Assembly (NCBI GenBank): GCA_025558095.1
Contig: JAIVFI010000003.1
Location: 620,001 to 684,000 of the forward strand
DNA: 64,000 bases
Direction: 5' to 3'
Source: Hyaloraphidium curvatum
Lineage: Eukaryota > Monoblepharomycota > Hyaloraphidiomycetes > Hyaloraphidiales > Hyaloraphidiaceae
Below the pieces are notes generated by a model. The model saw nothing but the letters and a program-made list of their open reading frames with translations. It was not told the DNA's origin and did not search any database. Numbering within the stretch: position 1 is the first letter of the stretch; the number at the start of each line of letters is the position of its first letter. Position numbers and translations under genes: made by a program. This document shows positions 20,822 to 34,700 of this stretch, in pieces.

Positions 20822-20983
20822 TTTCGTTTCGGGGATGTGCGGTAGCGGGGAATTGGGGTGCGGACGGCGTTGGTTGTGCGGGAGTGAAGTGGCGCTGACG
20901 TGGCGGCGCGGGCTTCGAGGTAATCACGACGCAAACAAATGAACATCAGATTGCGGTGACAAGTAGATGAGCACTTTGGATGA

Positions 20984-23900
20984 TCAACTGCGCGCAAACA
21001 TCGAAGCAAACATCCCCCCGCGATCCAGCAGCTCCGCGACCGGCCCGCTCTCCGCGACCCTGCCCCCGTCCAGCAGCACCACCATGTCCGCCCGCCTCAC
21101 GGCCGCGAACGAGTGCGACACCATCACGACCGTCATCCCCTCCCGCCGCGCGAGCCCCCGCACGTTGTCCACCAGCCTCTCGGCCGTCGCAGCGTCCAGC
21201 GAAGCCGTCGGCTCGTCCAGGATCAGGATCCGCGGCCGCCCCACGACCGCCCTCGCGATCCCGATCCGCGCCGCCTGCCCGCCGCTGACCTTGGACGTGC
21301 CGAGCTCCCCCACGGGGGTGTCCAGGCCCTGCGGCAGCTCGTCGACGACCTCGGCCAGGCAGGCGACCGAGAGGGCTTCCGCCACTTCTAACCCGCCGGG
21401 ACGCATGCCGAGCTCGACGTTGTAGCCGATGCTGCCGTCGAACAGGGCCGGGCTCTGCTGCGCGACGCCGATCTGCGAGCGTAGGTCGTGCACGTGCCAG
21501 CGGCGGAGGTCGATGCCGTCGATCGCGATCGTGCCCGAGGACGGATCCCAGAGCCGCTGCAGCAGGGAGAGCAGGGTGGACTTGCCGCCGCCGGATTTGC
21601 CGACCACGGCGCAGAAGCAGCCGGCGGGGATCTCGAGGTCGATCGCATTCAGGGCGGGTCCGCGGCCGGCGTAGGAAAACGAGACCTTGGAAAAGGTGAT
21701 CCGGCCCTGCACGGGGCCTCGGTGGGCGTCGGGCTGTGCCGCTGCCGGAGCCTGGGCCGCGGATGCACGCCGGCGACGAAGTCCCGTCCTCTCTGGAGCC
21801 CCAACTGCATGGCCCTGCTCGACCGACGCGAGCTCCCCCGAAGGAACATCCTCCGCCGGATCGGGGGTGCAATCGATGGCCGGCCGCTCCTCGAGAGTGC
21901 TCACCACCTCGATCGCGGCGGCCTTGGCCCCGGCGACGGCCTTGAAGGCGTCCAAGAGCGCGCCGATCTGGCGCGAGCAGAGGATCACGGACAGGATCAC
22001 GAGCACGATCCGCCCAAAGTCGATGACGCCGTCCACCACCAGGCGGAAGCACACAGCAAAGACCACCATGAGCGTGGCGATCAGGAGGGTCTGGAAGAGG
22101 CAGGTCCCTGCGCCGGCGAGGACCGCACGCCTGATGCCGAGGGCGTGCGCCCTGCGCAGGCGATCGTCGTAAAGTGCCTCGAACACCTCCTCCCGCCCGA
22201 GCAGCTTGATGGTCTTGACCTTGACGAGGTACTCGGTCGCCAGCCGGTTCGCATCCTCGTAGGCCTCGCGCATGGGCCCGGCGAAACCTGCGAGCCCGGC
22301 CATTTCGGCCCACCCGGCGAGGAACAGGAGCGGGGAGCATGCCACGAGCGTGAGCGTGAGCCGCCACGACAAGGTGAACGCAACGGCGAAGCCGCTCAAA
22401 ACCGTGAGCGGCACCGACAGCGCCCGGTTGAAGAGGCCGACGAGGCAGTCGCGGAGCGTGTCCGGATCGGAGAAGACCCGGAAGGCGACCGTGGCGGGGT
22501 CGCGATGTCCCCAGGACTGCGCATCGAGTGTGGCGAGCCTGCGAAAGAGTCGTCGCCTCAGGTGGGCCGCGAATCTGGTTCCGAGCGCAGTATAGCCGAA
22601 GAAGACGCCAAAGCGAGCGGCACATGCGAGTACTCCCAAGGGGATGAAGAGCAGCGCCCAGAAGGCGGTATCGGAAGACCGCGGCGGCACTTGAGAGAGC
22701 GCAGCGACGACCGATCCCAGCAGGAAAGATTCGATAGGAACCATGGCTCCCTCCAGAAGGCTTCCCATGAGACCCAATGCAATCAGCCCGGTCCACCTGC
22801 CCTTGAGCATCCAGGCAAGCTGTCGCCAGGGAAAGAAAGCCAATTTGGGACCCGGAGCGTCCCGTGCCTCGGTTATCACGGGCGGGTTTCCGTCAGCGAG
22901 CGAGGCACCCCGATCTTCAGCCAACCGCTCTTGCCCTCGGCCTACTTCATCGTCGTCGCCGGACGGCGATCGCCGCAGCGCTTCCAAAACACGGCCTTTG
23001 GACGACAGCTCGGCAAAGCTGCCCTGATCGACGAGGCGGCCCTTGTCCATCACGAGCACTTCCGCGCAGCGCGAAATATCCTCCACCTTGTGCGATATGA
23101 GGAGACGCATCGTCGCGGCCGGAAGATCATCGATAACCCTCGACAAGACCTCGGTGGAAAGCGGGTCCAGCGCAGCCGAATGCTCGTCCAGCAAAAGTAT
23201 CTCGGGCGCCGCCTCCGTTTCGCGGAAGTACAGGAAGAGGATCCTCGCAAACACCAGCCTCTGCCGCTCCCCGCCGCTCAGCGCGGCTCGAGAGCGCCTC
23301 GACGGCTCAGCAGATCCTTCGGAGGTGGATGCGCCGCTGCAGGCCTCATCCAGTCCTCGGGGGAAGCTGCGCACGAGGTCCCCGAGTCCGACCTGGTCCA
23401 GCGCGCGCCAGACAGCGTCTGTATCGGGTGGGTTTGCATCCAACGTAACGTTGAACGCCACTGAACCATCGAAGATAACAGCACTTTGGGGAACGCACGC
23501 AATGATCTGCCGCCGAAGACTTCGCGTGTCCAAATCGCCGAGCAGGTGGCTGCCGATGCGAATGTGACCGTAAGACGGTTCGTACAATCGAAGAAGCAAG
23601 CTCGAGATGGTTGATTTGCCGCTGCCTGTGTGGCCGACAATTGCGGCCGATTGGCAAGAGCGGGAGATCTCCAACGTGAGCCCCGAATCGCCGCCGAAGA
23701 TGCTCACGTCGGGATTGCTCGGGTACCTGTGAAAGACGAGTCACGGACGAGCCCACTCTCAAGCAAGCAACTCACGAGAATCGTACATTGCTGAAAGCGA
23801 TCGCGGTCTCAACCTTCGAAGCGTCGCCCAGAGTGAGCTTTTGGAGGCCGCTTGGGCCAGTTTCAGCCACCTCAGGCACGGCCATGAGGTCGAGGAGGCG

Positions 23901-25142
23901 ATTGCAGGCCCCACGGGCTCCTCGCAGTCCACTCCAATCCCCCACGCAATCCGTGAGAAAGTGCGAACCGGCAGACAGCTGGAGAAAGGAATTAAGGCCG
24001 GCCGAGAGAGTCATCCTTCCCGTTTTGATGAAGAACCCGGCCGCGAGAAACACGACCGTCCGGCTTCCATAGTACCACAACTGAACGATCGCCAGCCCTC
24101 GCGCCGCTGCATATGCGGCGTCTGTGCTCTCCCGCGCTGCCGCCAACGTTGCACGATCGAAGAGCGCACCAAAGTGTTCCACCCCTCGTGGCAGTGCTTG
24201 CACGGCCTGCAGCTTCGTCAGCACCGACAGCAAAAGCGCGGAAGCGCCGGCGCTGTACTCCGCCAAGCCCGCAAGGGTCCCATTCAGCCTATCCCACGCC
24301 TTTTGAGAAAGCCTCGTCGGCAGCGGAAAGGTCAGGGCCAAGACAATGGCCATGAGCCAGCTTCCTTGGCCATAGTTGAAGGCAAGGAACAAGCACACCA
24401 CAGTGGACGCAGCGTGCTGCACCAAGAGGCCCAGGTTCGCCAAGGCTCCTTGCACTGAATCGCAGTCCGCCTCGAGCCTGGCTGCGGCCTCAGGGGCGCT
24501 GCAGCTCAACTCGAAGAAGGCCAAGTCCTTCCGAAGCAGCCGACTGAACGCCTTCCGACGCACGCGGTACCCGACCCGAGCAGCCGAGACCTGGAAGGCC
24601 GCTGTTTGGCCGAAGGCCGCGACCATCGCAAGCGTGGCCAACGAGCCAAGCGTCCACAGATGCTCGCTCAGCGAGTCCCAGAGCGCTGACGGGGTTGGCT
24701 CCGTCCCGAGTTTCCTTTGAGACTCAAAACGCGTCGCAAAAGCTGCGATGCGCGATAGCTCGAGATTCATAAGCGGGGCGACCATCCCATTCGCTACGGC
24801 CGCGACGAGCCCGAGCATCTGCAAGGCAAGGGTCCCGGCGTCCGGTGCAAGCCGTAGGAGATCCATTCTGGAGTCCGTAGTGCGCAGCGCGGTGTACGGC
24901 ACGCCCTCTATCGTGCCGATGCTCTGGAAAGCGCAGCAGCAGGGTGTGGCACCATCAGTGAATGCGTTCGCCAAGGGGGGGCCCTCGGGAAGGGCCGAGC
25001 GCCGGGAGGCTACCATGTCTATTTGTTTCGCGCTCGGAGTCTCTCGTTCGAGCCACACATCCTTCAACCATGCTCTACGCTGCTCAAACGTCAAGGAGCT
25101 GCGGGGAACGCGCGTCAGGTAGGATTGACCGACGTCTCCCAT
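20984..25142 (-). CDS. Full-size ABC transporter, ABCB-like (TMD-NBD-TMD-NBD)
   Basis: ATP-driven membrane exporter of about 1,370 residues. Two transmembrane domains alternate with two nucleotide-binding domains. NBD1 has Walker [10 protein letters not shown], signature LSGGERQRL, Walker [14 protein letters not shown] and switch His LISHK. NBD2 has [30 protein letters not shown] and MVSHS. Both sites keep the catalytic Glu. One intron, 23727..23775 (49 nt), lies just before NBD1. The most upstream ATG (25142) overlaps the end of the KGD2 coding region by 28 nt, so the real start may be the later Met at 25016. Substrate unknown; half-site divergence is mild. Relatedness to ABCB or ABCC subfamilies needs a tree. 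Confidence 0.88.
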
Positions 25143-26896
25143 GGCAAACCCACCAGTTTTCGGGGGTCCTCCAGATACTCCTTCAGCTTGACGAGGAAGG
25201 TGACCGCCTCCCGGCCGTCGATGATGCGGTGGTCGTACGTCAGGGCGACGTACATCATCGGCCGGACCTCGACCTTGCCGTTCACGGCGACGGCACGTTC
25301 CTTGGTCGCGTGCATGCCCAGGATGGCGGCCTGCGGGGTGTTGAGGATCGGGGTGCCCATGAGCGAGCCGTAGACCCCGCCGTTGGAGATGGTGAAGGTG
25401 CCACCCTGGAGATCCTCGATCGTGATCTGGTTATCCCGCGCCTGCCGAGCCCTGGGGATCAGCCGCGGCTCCGGAGCCCGCCGCAGCCTCGCAGACCTTC
25501 TTTCCCAGCGCGGCAATGGCCTGCTCGATCTCGACGAGGTTCATTTTCTCCGCGCTGCGGAGCACCGGGGTCACGAGACCCTTCGGTGTGGCAACGGCGA
25601 CAGAGACGTCCACGTAGTCGTGGAAGACGAGCTCGTTCCCGTCGATCTGTGCGTTGACGGCCGGCACGGCTTTGAGGGCCGCGCACGATGCCTTGACGAA
25701 AGGCGACATGAAACCGAGGCGGACGCCGTACTCCTTCTCGACGTAGCCCTTCCACGTGTTGCGGAACTCGATCAGGTTGCTGGACGAGGGAGGCTCAGCA
25801 CAAAGTGGAACTCGCGCGCGCCGACTCAGCATCCCACCTCATGTCCACCTCGTTGAAAGTCGTGAGGGAGGCTGCGGTGTTTTGCGCCTCCTTGAGGCGC
25901 TCCGCGATTCTCATCCGCATACGGGTCATCTTCACCCTGCTTTCCGAGCGGGCTCCAGCAGGCGCTGCGGGGCCGGGGGTGACAACAGGGGACGCTGCAG
26001 AGGAGGAGTCGAACCATGAAGCAACGAGCTAGTCCCCACAAGCGGCGCGGCAAGCCTTACCTTTCGGGGCCGGGGCCGGGGCCGGGGCCGGGACGGAGGC
26101 AGGAGCGGCCGCAGGAGCAGCAGCTGGCGAGGGCGCAGCTGCCGGAGCGGGTGCCGAAGGAGCCGGAGCGGCGGGCGTCGCTTCAGCGGCGGGAGCGGGC
26201 GAAGCTGGAGACGAGCGTTGGAGATCCTCCACATCATCCCTCGAACACAGTCTCACGTGCTCCGGCGCCGGGCTTGCCGTCCGTGTCGAGCTTGAAGAGA
26301 TCCTGACCGACAGCCACGGTGTCACCGTCCTTCGCCAAGAACTCCGTGATCGTGCCGGCCTCCGGCGAGTTGACAGTTATGTCGACCTTGTCCGTTTCGA
26401 TGGTGGCCACAGCCTCGTCCTTCTGGACGTACTCGCCGATCTCTGCGCGCCTCCGTGAGAACGATCGCGAGCAACGTCCCGGCATCCGACGCACGTTTGT
26501 TCCACTTGGAGAGGGTCCCCTCGGCGATCGACTCGGCCATCGGGGGCGTCTTGACAACCTTAACAACTGTAGGAGTGCCGCGATGCCAGTCATTTAGAGC
26601 CGAATCACCATAGGGCCCAGGTGACACCGACCGGTGCGAGTCTGCGAGAAACCGACTGCATCTTGGCGCGGCCTGAATAGTCGGGGCTGAGAACCAGCAG
26701 ACGGTACAATTCGTGTCTGATCCCACCTCAGGGCCTTGAGTGACGAGGTCTTGAGGCAGGGGCCCGAGAACATGGCCAGATGGCGCGTCGAGGAGGCCCG
26801 CACCACGCCGCTCGCGCGAGCCACCACCTGTGGCAACGGGCGGCCGGCCTGCATGCCGACAGCGGCGAGGCGCTGCATTCTACCGGCGACGTTCAT
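25115..26896 (-). CDS. KGD2: Dihydrolipoamide succinyltransferase, E2 of 2-oxoglutarate dehydrogenase
   Basis: Mitochondrial TCA-cycle enzyme that transfers succinyl groups to CoA. It has a mitochondrial-type presequence rich in Arg/Ala, then a lipoyl domain ([18 protein letters not shown], lipoylated Lys in IETDKVDI), an Ala/Pro linker and the catalytic domain ([54 protein letters not shown]). It ends with the [11 protein letters not shown] active site. Frame-restoring introns include 26673..26726, 26567..26631, 26443..26494 and 25442..25496; two or three more lie between 25750 and 26240. As in other DLST proteins there is no obvious E3-binding domain. The stop at 25115 runs slightly past the usual end and overlaps the first ATG of the ABC gene. 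Confidence 0.92.
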
Positions 26897-27294
26897 TTGG
26901 CGTCGGCGGTGTTGTGAGCACCCGAGACTTCCGCCTCAGTGTTCCTAGCCGGGGCGTATGTGGCGTTGCCTCTCCTGCGAACCCGGGCTCCACCGAGGTC
27001 GCCGACCGAGGGTGGGCGTCTCTTGCCGCCGGTCCGGTCGGAGCTGTGGTCGCGATGCGACTCGCGGTGGGATGGGCCTCCCGAACGGCCTTTTGGAAGT
27101 GACGGGGTCGCAACGGCGGGCTGGATCCGAGAACGCCCGCGAAGACCCCGCGTTGCCTCCCACCGCGAACTCCAACCCTTCTGACCATCGATTCTCCATC
27201 TGCGGGACGTGGATGATTCAATCAGAACAAAGGATGACGGGTTGAGGTGTTCCTTCGCCATTCTCCGGGCCTGAGACGGTGCAATACAGAAACA
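26897..27294. other. Intergenic, KGD2 promoter and TGS1 3' side
   Basis: 398 bp. Open frames on both strands here are Arg/Pro/Gly-rich shadows of GC-rich DNA. I see no RNA gene. Confidence 0.45.
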
Positions 27295-28689
<1,395 letters not shown>

Positions 28690-28797
28690 TTATCTTGCCG
28701 GGACCGTGAGCTTTTTGCCAATGATTGGCTGACCGGGGGGCTGCTCGGGCGCCGCGTGCCGTGAACCGTCCCCCTCGGGATCTGGACGGCCTTCACC

Positions 28798-31427
28798 ATG
28801 GCGGAGGATCCCAAGCAACTGCTGAAGCGGAAATTCGCGAGCACTGTCGGCAGCGTCGTCAAGCCTGCGGCGGGGCCGCAGCCGTCGAATGGCACGCGTC
28901 GCGGTCGGAGGGACCTCGTGGTGGAGGACGACCCTCGTCGCACCCAACAGTTTGCGTCGCACCTGCAGTCCCTCGCGCCGAAGAAGCCGAAGCGGCAGTT
29001 CCGGGAGTTCGATTCCAAGCGGCAGCCTTTCAGAAAGCAGCGGGCCGCGCCGGAGAACGTGGTGGAGATCCTGCCGGACGAGATCGCCTTCGTAGAATGG
29101 CCCGACAACAGCCCGGAAGCTCGGGCCACTTGGATGAAGGGCATGGACATGAGCCTTCATCCCGAGGACCTGAAGACGGAAATGTACGTCCTCCCCGCGC
29201 GGGCTACCGCCAAGGAGGGGGAGGCGGCCTCCGGTCGGAACTCCAACGGCGTTTTGGGGCCAACGAGGAGTGTTCTGATACCCAAGTGGATGTACGACAT
29301 CATCGCGGCCAAGAGGCTGCCAAAGGTGCACTCGACGTTGCTCCTGGGGCTTGGCACGGGCTCATTTAATGTTTTCAGTTGCTGCGCAAGAGCACGGAAT
29401 CCGTTCAGGTCGACGTCGGGGTCGACGGCGTTTGCGACGGCGCCACGACGGACGTCGTCAAGATAGCCAGAGCACGAGACATCAACCAGGCTAGCGGTGG
29501 TGCACCGAGAGACGTCGAGATGGACCTCGTTGCGGCAACTTCGGAGGCTGCGATGCCGGCTGCGCTCGAAAGAGCCGCGTCCTCGGGCGAATTGCACGAC
29601 AGGCGCCTTTCGGTGACGTCTGTCGCCTCTGTGGCGACGACATCCAAGTCATTTGCGACGGAGGTCGTTGCGCGAGAGGACCATGATGTGCCATTGGACG
29701 CGCGAGCTCAGTCTTCGGAGGAGCGGTGCCGGTCCGAAGAGGACCACGCTCGGCCAACGGACGAATCGTCTCCTACTGCAGTGGAACATCCCGCACCGGT
29801 GGAAGAGCAGTCTGTTGTTGAGCCCTCTCAATCCGCGGAAGGGTCCTCGAGTTCCGTGCCAGATGGTGGGGTTTTGCCCGTCGCCAGGCTTTTGCTTGCT
29901 GAAACATGATCACAGGCTCAGCTTCGTCCGAGGATGCAGAGACTGCGCAACCGGCACGCCGTGCATCTTCGCCGTTGGTGGGCGGTGCGGCACGAGGCGT
30001 CGATTCGGCGACTATGGCGACCCTGGATAATGCGCCAGCCCCGGTTGCGGCGCTCCCCGTTCCCAACGCTCCGGAGTGGCTTGACCGGTGGGAAAGCGGA
30101 TGCGAGCTCCAATGGGACAAGGTGGTCGGCGTCGCCGACTTTTGCCTGACCCCGCGTGCAGCAGAGCGTCTGGCGGCGTACCGAGCGGCGCCCGACGGAC
30201 CCTACGACGGCTATGTGCCCCCTTTGCCGAGTCCTGCGCCGGCGCGGCAGGAGCTGCAACGGAAGCGGCAATCGCCAAAGGCGCCGGGTGCGACGGCACC
30301 GCGCGTGGCTTCTCCCGTGGCCGCAAAACGGCGCGAAGAAGGGGCGAAGGCCCGAAAACGCCCCGTTCTTCCAACGGTTGGCAAATCTCCGAGCGCGCCG
30401 AAGCTGTCGCCGTCGAAAGTTGGGTCTACTCAAGATCGCGGAAAGACAGACAGGAGCGGACCTCCAGCTGTTGCCAGGTCGCCTATAGGGCAACTTCACC
30501 CTGGCGGGCCGTGCGTCATTTGTGGCGTTGAGGCCGCTTCCAAGTGGCGCGAGTATCAGGATAAACCCGCCTGGTAATCATCCTGTGTTGTCCAACACTG
30601 CTGAGGCTGATTCGTGTCTCTCTTCTCTACAGCGTCGCGTGCTACTACAAAATGCAGCAGAAGGAGAAGAATGAGCAGCGTGTTGCCAGCGGGCAGCTTT
30701 CCACCAAGGCTGCGCTTCCCGCTCCTTTATCGTCGCCAGCTCATATCTCCGGCGAGCGCCAGGTGGAGACCCACCGCGATCTTTTGCCTATTTCGCCGAG
30801 CAAGGGGTCGCCGGCGATCATTCCGCCCTGCAATCCACTGGAGCGTGCTCGCAGCTTCGGCTTGGACACCGGCGTCGGTACCGGAACTTCTGACCTGGCC
30901 GCGACAAAGGCTAAGAAGCGCATGAAAGCTCCTGATCTGTTTCACGAACAGGAGGAGGTGGATTTGTCGGAAGAGCGCGTCATCAGTTTGACGCCGCCTG
31001 GTGACGCCCGCGATGCGCGGAAGCCGCTCATGCTTGCTGGCAACCTCAAAAGCGAGCTCAGTCGCGACAGTAGGAGTCGCAGTTTTCGCTGCCTGCTTGC
31101 AATGTCTGATGGCCGTTCTGCATGACAGGTTTGTGGCCTCGGGCCGAGCGGAAGCGCTCCAACTCGGATACTGAAAACGGGATGAACCTGCCACCTCCAT
31201 CGAAACGTGCGCCGAGTTCCCGCTTGGAGGCCGAGGCGTGCGAGATCGGGACGTCTCCGATGCCGCCGAAGCTTTTCATTCCCGGCCCTCCCGCCGATCG
31301 GTTCGACAGGGCGTCGAGCCTCGCTTCCGGGGATGGCTTCGCATCGCCGTCGCTACCGGTGAAGAGCAAGCCGGCTCGATCTCAGCGGGTGGGTGCAGTG
31401 AGGCTGGTATTGGCTCGAGGTTTCTGA
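28798..31427 (+). CDS. GATA-like zinc-finger protein
   Basis: About 800 residues, mostly disordered and rich in Ser, Pro and charged residues, with one recognisable domain: CVICGVEAASKWREYQDKPA followed by CVACYYKMQQ. The spacing C-x2-C-x16-C-x2-C with the internal WRE and following YYK resembles a GATA-type finger (usual loop 17-18), so a DNA-binding regulator is likely. Introns: 29326..29378, 29866..29915, 30574..30632 (splits the third Cys codon) and 31070..31128. The C-terminus is uncertain. The frame stops at 31427, but a short GTGGGT...CGAG intron would extend it to 31543. The N-terminal block around IPKWMYDIIAAKRLPK is ordered-looking but unrecognised. Confidence 0.65.
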
Positions 31428-31701
31428 CTCTGAAGCAGACGCGCTGGTCCGATGTCGAGCCCGGTTTCTGACCCTGAGCGTGGAGCGCTCGGCCGACGTC
31501 GACGTTGAAGCTTCGCAGGCGATCTTCCAGCAATGGCAGTAGATTATTTTGTAGTTAAGGCTCTAATAATTCCGGTGATCAATGGCTGGGATGGTCCCGT
31601 ATTAAACGTGGGGGAGTACCTACGCGAGGAGTCCGAGTCGCTCCCGAATTCCAACACGCTCCCCCCCTCTTCCTCCCTCTGCTGCCTTCGCTCCGAGCAG
31701 C

Positions 31702-34700
31702 ATGGAGGACAGCGAATTTCAGCTCCATGAGGAGCTCTTGAAGCTGGCCGACAGCTCGCTTGTTTTGGAGCATGAAGTCAACCTGGACGCGTTGGACGCG
31801 GACGACGCCGAGGCGAAGCTCAACGGTGATTTGAGCTCTCTTTCGCGGACTGGGACGCTCTGCAAGCCTCCGTGGCTTCACGGCTCGGCTGCGACGGAGG
31901 CGCAAGCGCGGGGAGGTTGCGGACAGTCGGCTCACGGGTTTCGCGTTCCGGCGCGCAGAGCTCATTGACAGCTTGCAAGAATCCCCTCTGAACGTGACAA
32001 ACGCGGTTGTGTTTGACGGGCTCCGCAGCTTCTTGAAGTGGGTGCCGTGCTTGTCCCGCTCCCGACACCTCCTCAACTCTGGCACCAGGCACTTTGACAC
32101 CCTGCCGCCACCATTGAGGACCAAAGTGGGCGACACCATTGTGTCCGGTAGGGCCGATTCTAGTTTTCTTTTGATCCTTACGTTGAAACGCCGCTTGCGA
32201 GCGAAGCCTTGGGCAGCCTTCGCAAGACAATCCAACGAGACCTCGAGGACAATGCGCAGGAAGCCTTTGGCCTCGATCGCGATGCTCTTTCGATGCTCGG
32301 CTACCTTTGGCAATGGTTCATGACGGTCGGAGAGACCCAGGCCAAAGTCTCCGACAACACCGGGGACAAGGCTGCCAAGGTGAATCAGTTCCGGAAATGC
32401 GGCTTCCACCACTGATCCCGAGTCGACCCCCCAGCGGCCCCGTGCGGGAAAAGGCAAGAAAAAGGATTTGGATCATGAGGGACTCTGGAATTGGCCGCAG
32501 GAACGCGAGACCGCCCTGGAATCCGTGGCGGCCATTCTGCCCCTCGACCTCAACAGGATCTGGATTTCGACCTCGGAACGGGACGTCTTTGTCAAGTGGG
32601 TGCATCTGCCGTTATATCTGCGCTTCACGATTTGGTTCCTGACGTGGGCAACCACAGCCTCTTCACCAAGACAACTTACCAGCTCCTTGAGGACAAGGAT
32701 CTGGTCAAGACGCTGCCTCTCGACACGGTTTACGCCATCTTGGGGCTCTGCGTAAAGCGCTACAACCATGCCTTTGGTTCGTGCACCGTTTGTTGGGTTG
32801 CGTCAATCATGACCGTTGTTTGCAGGTGCCAAGACCACGATCATGCTCGACCTCAAGTCGTACGACCATCTCTCCGACGTTCTGGCAAACTTTCTGCACG
32901 TTGTCGCGACCAAGTACGACGACGTGACGTTGATCGAGGACGTCCTTCTCGAAATCGGGAAGCTCGAGTTCAACATCAACGAGACGGACGTTGCCGGATC
33001 CAAGTCTTCCATGCCAAAATCGTTCGCTCGTTTCCTTGTCAGGCTCGCGGAAATCCTGCCCAAGGAAGTGCTCAAGCAGATGGCCATACTCTCCTCGCAT
33101 TTCGATGCCCAATCCTACTCGATCAGGTCGGGCATGATCGAGGTCCTGGGCTACCTCAACGAGTACCTCTTCTCCGAGGAGGACCGCGAGGCCGCGGACG
33201 ACAAGATCGAGTCGTTCTGCGACATTCTGCTCGAACGCTACCGGGATGCCAACGCCTTTGTCAGAAGCAAAGTGCTGCAGGTTGTGCAGAATCTCGTTTG
33301 GTAAGGGCCCGCAGCTTGTATGTCGTGCACGATTCTGACTCTGTGCCGCTTCAGCCTCAAACCCATCATGGTCGACGGAGCAGCACCGCGCTTCGGAATC
33401 CCCTTGTCGCGAAGGCACGCCTTCGTCGAGATGACCAAGGGCCGACTGCATGACAAGGCCTCCAACGTCCGCCGCAACGCGATACGGACCCTGTCCCTTC
33501 TCGTCAACAATCATCCGTACGCCACCCAGAAGAGGGAAAGGACTCTGAATCTTGAAAAGCTTTCCCAAGCTAGGCTGGAAGTACAGACCTTCTTGGAGAG
33601 CCAGGAGAAGTACTTGCACGACGTCTTGGAGGAGGCAGGGGTGCCGCTCGCACCCCCTAAGTCTGCGGAAGCCGGAGAAGATGATTCTCAGGAGGCTGGT
33701 GGCACACCTCAAGGCGAGGCGGAAGCTGGCGGGCCTGCGGAGCAATCGGAGGCTGTGGAAAAGGCCCAACAGCTACAGGAGAGGCTCATCCCGGCCTTCC
33801 AGAAAATCCTGACTGGGATCGACGATGCCGTGCGGTTTGCCCAGCAGATGGAACTCACTGTGCCTGTCATGTGCGAGTTGCTCGCCTCCAAGGCCAAGTC
33901 GGAAGTCTTGGAAGCGATGGACTTCTTCGTAACTCTGCATCGCTCGGGTCTGGAGTCGGCGAAGGTTGGTCTTGGAACGAGAACCGCGCCGCCATCGACT
34001 GCCGCTGATGCCCCATCAAGGAGGGTCTCCGCCGGATGATCCATCTTGTTTGGAACAAGGACGCCAACAGCGAAGAGGGCAGGACGGTAAAGAGCTCGCT
34101 GATGGATTGCTTCCACCAAGTGTACATCGCGAGCTCGGACGGCGAGCAGGACAAGATCAGCGCTATTGTGAAGAACTTGATTGGGTTGGTGGTCTCCAGG
34201 GTCTTGGATGCATGCCCTCCAACGTTCCCGCACAGGCTCACGAGGAACGCAACGTTGGCCGACCTTACCTCGCTGGAGCATCTCTTGGCCACCATGATGA
34301 GCGAAGGCAGGATCCCTGCTCAAGTCGTCGATGTTCTCTGGCAGCTGTTTGGTGCGTTGATTGCCATGCTCAGCCTCAAGCCGGTCTTGACTGGTACACC
34401 TGCAGCGAGCACGTCGCCCGAGGTTTCCAAAGCCAAGCGGCGCGGAGCCCTCAACCTAATCAGCATGTTCTCCAAGACAAGCAAGAATGTATTGGCTGAC
34501 CGCGTCGATCTGCTCTTGCGAGTCGGTCTGATACGTTACGGTCGGGTACGTGTCTTCTTTGCTGGTTGCCGCCCAGCAGTCCTCATCCGAGCCGTTATGT
34601 CCAGGAGGACTTTGAGCTCGCACGCCTCACATGTGTAGCCTTGCAGCATCTTATTGCGGACAAGCAGCAGAAAGGCAGCGCGACCGCCCCGACGGCAAGG

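Noticed and set aside
21488-23464. 658-residue plus-strand ORF opposite the ABC transporter
   Set aside because: Antisense shadow of the conserved NBD-TMD coding sequence; no domain.
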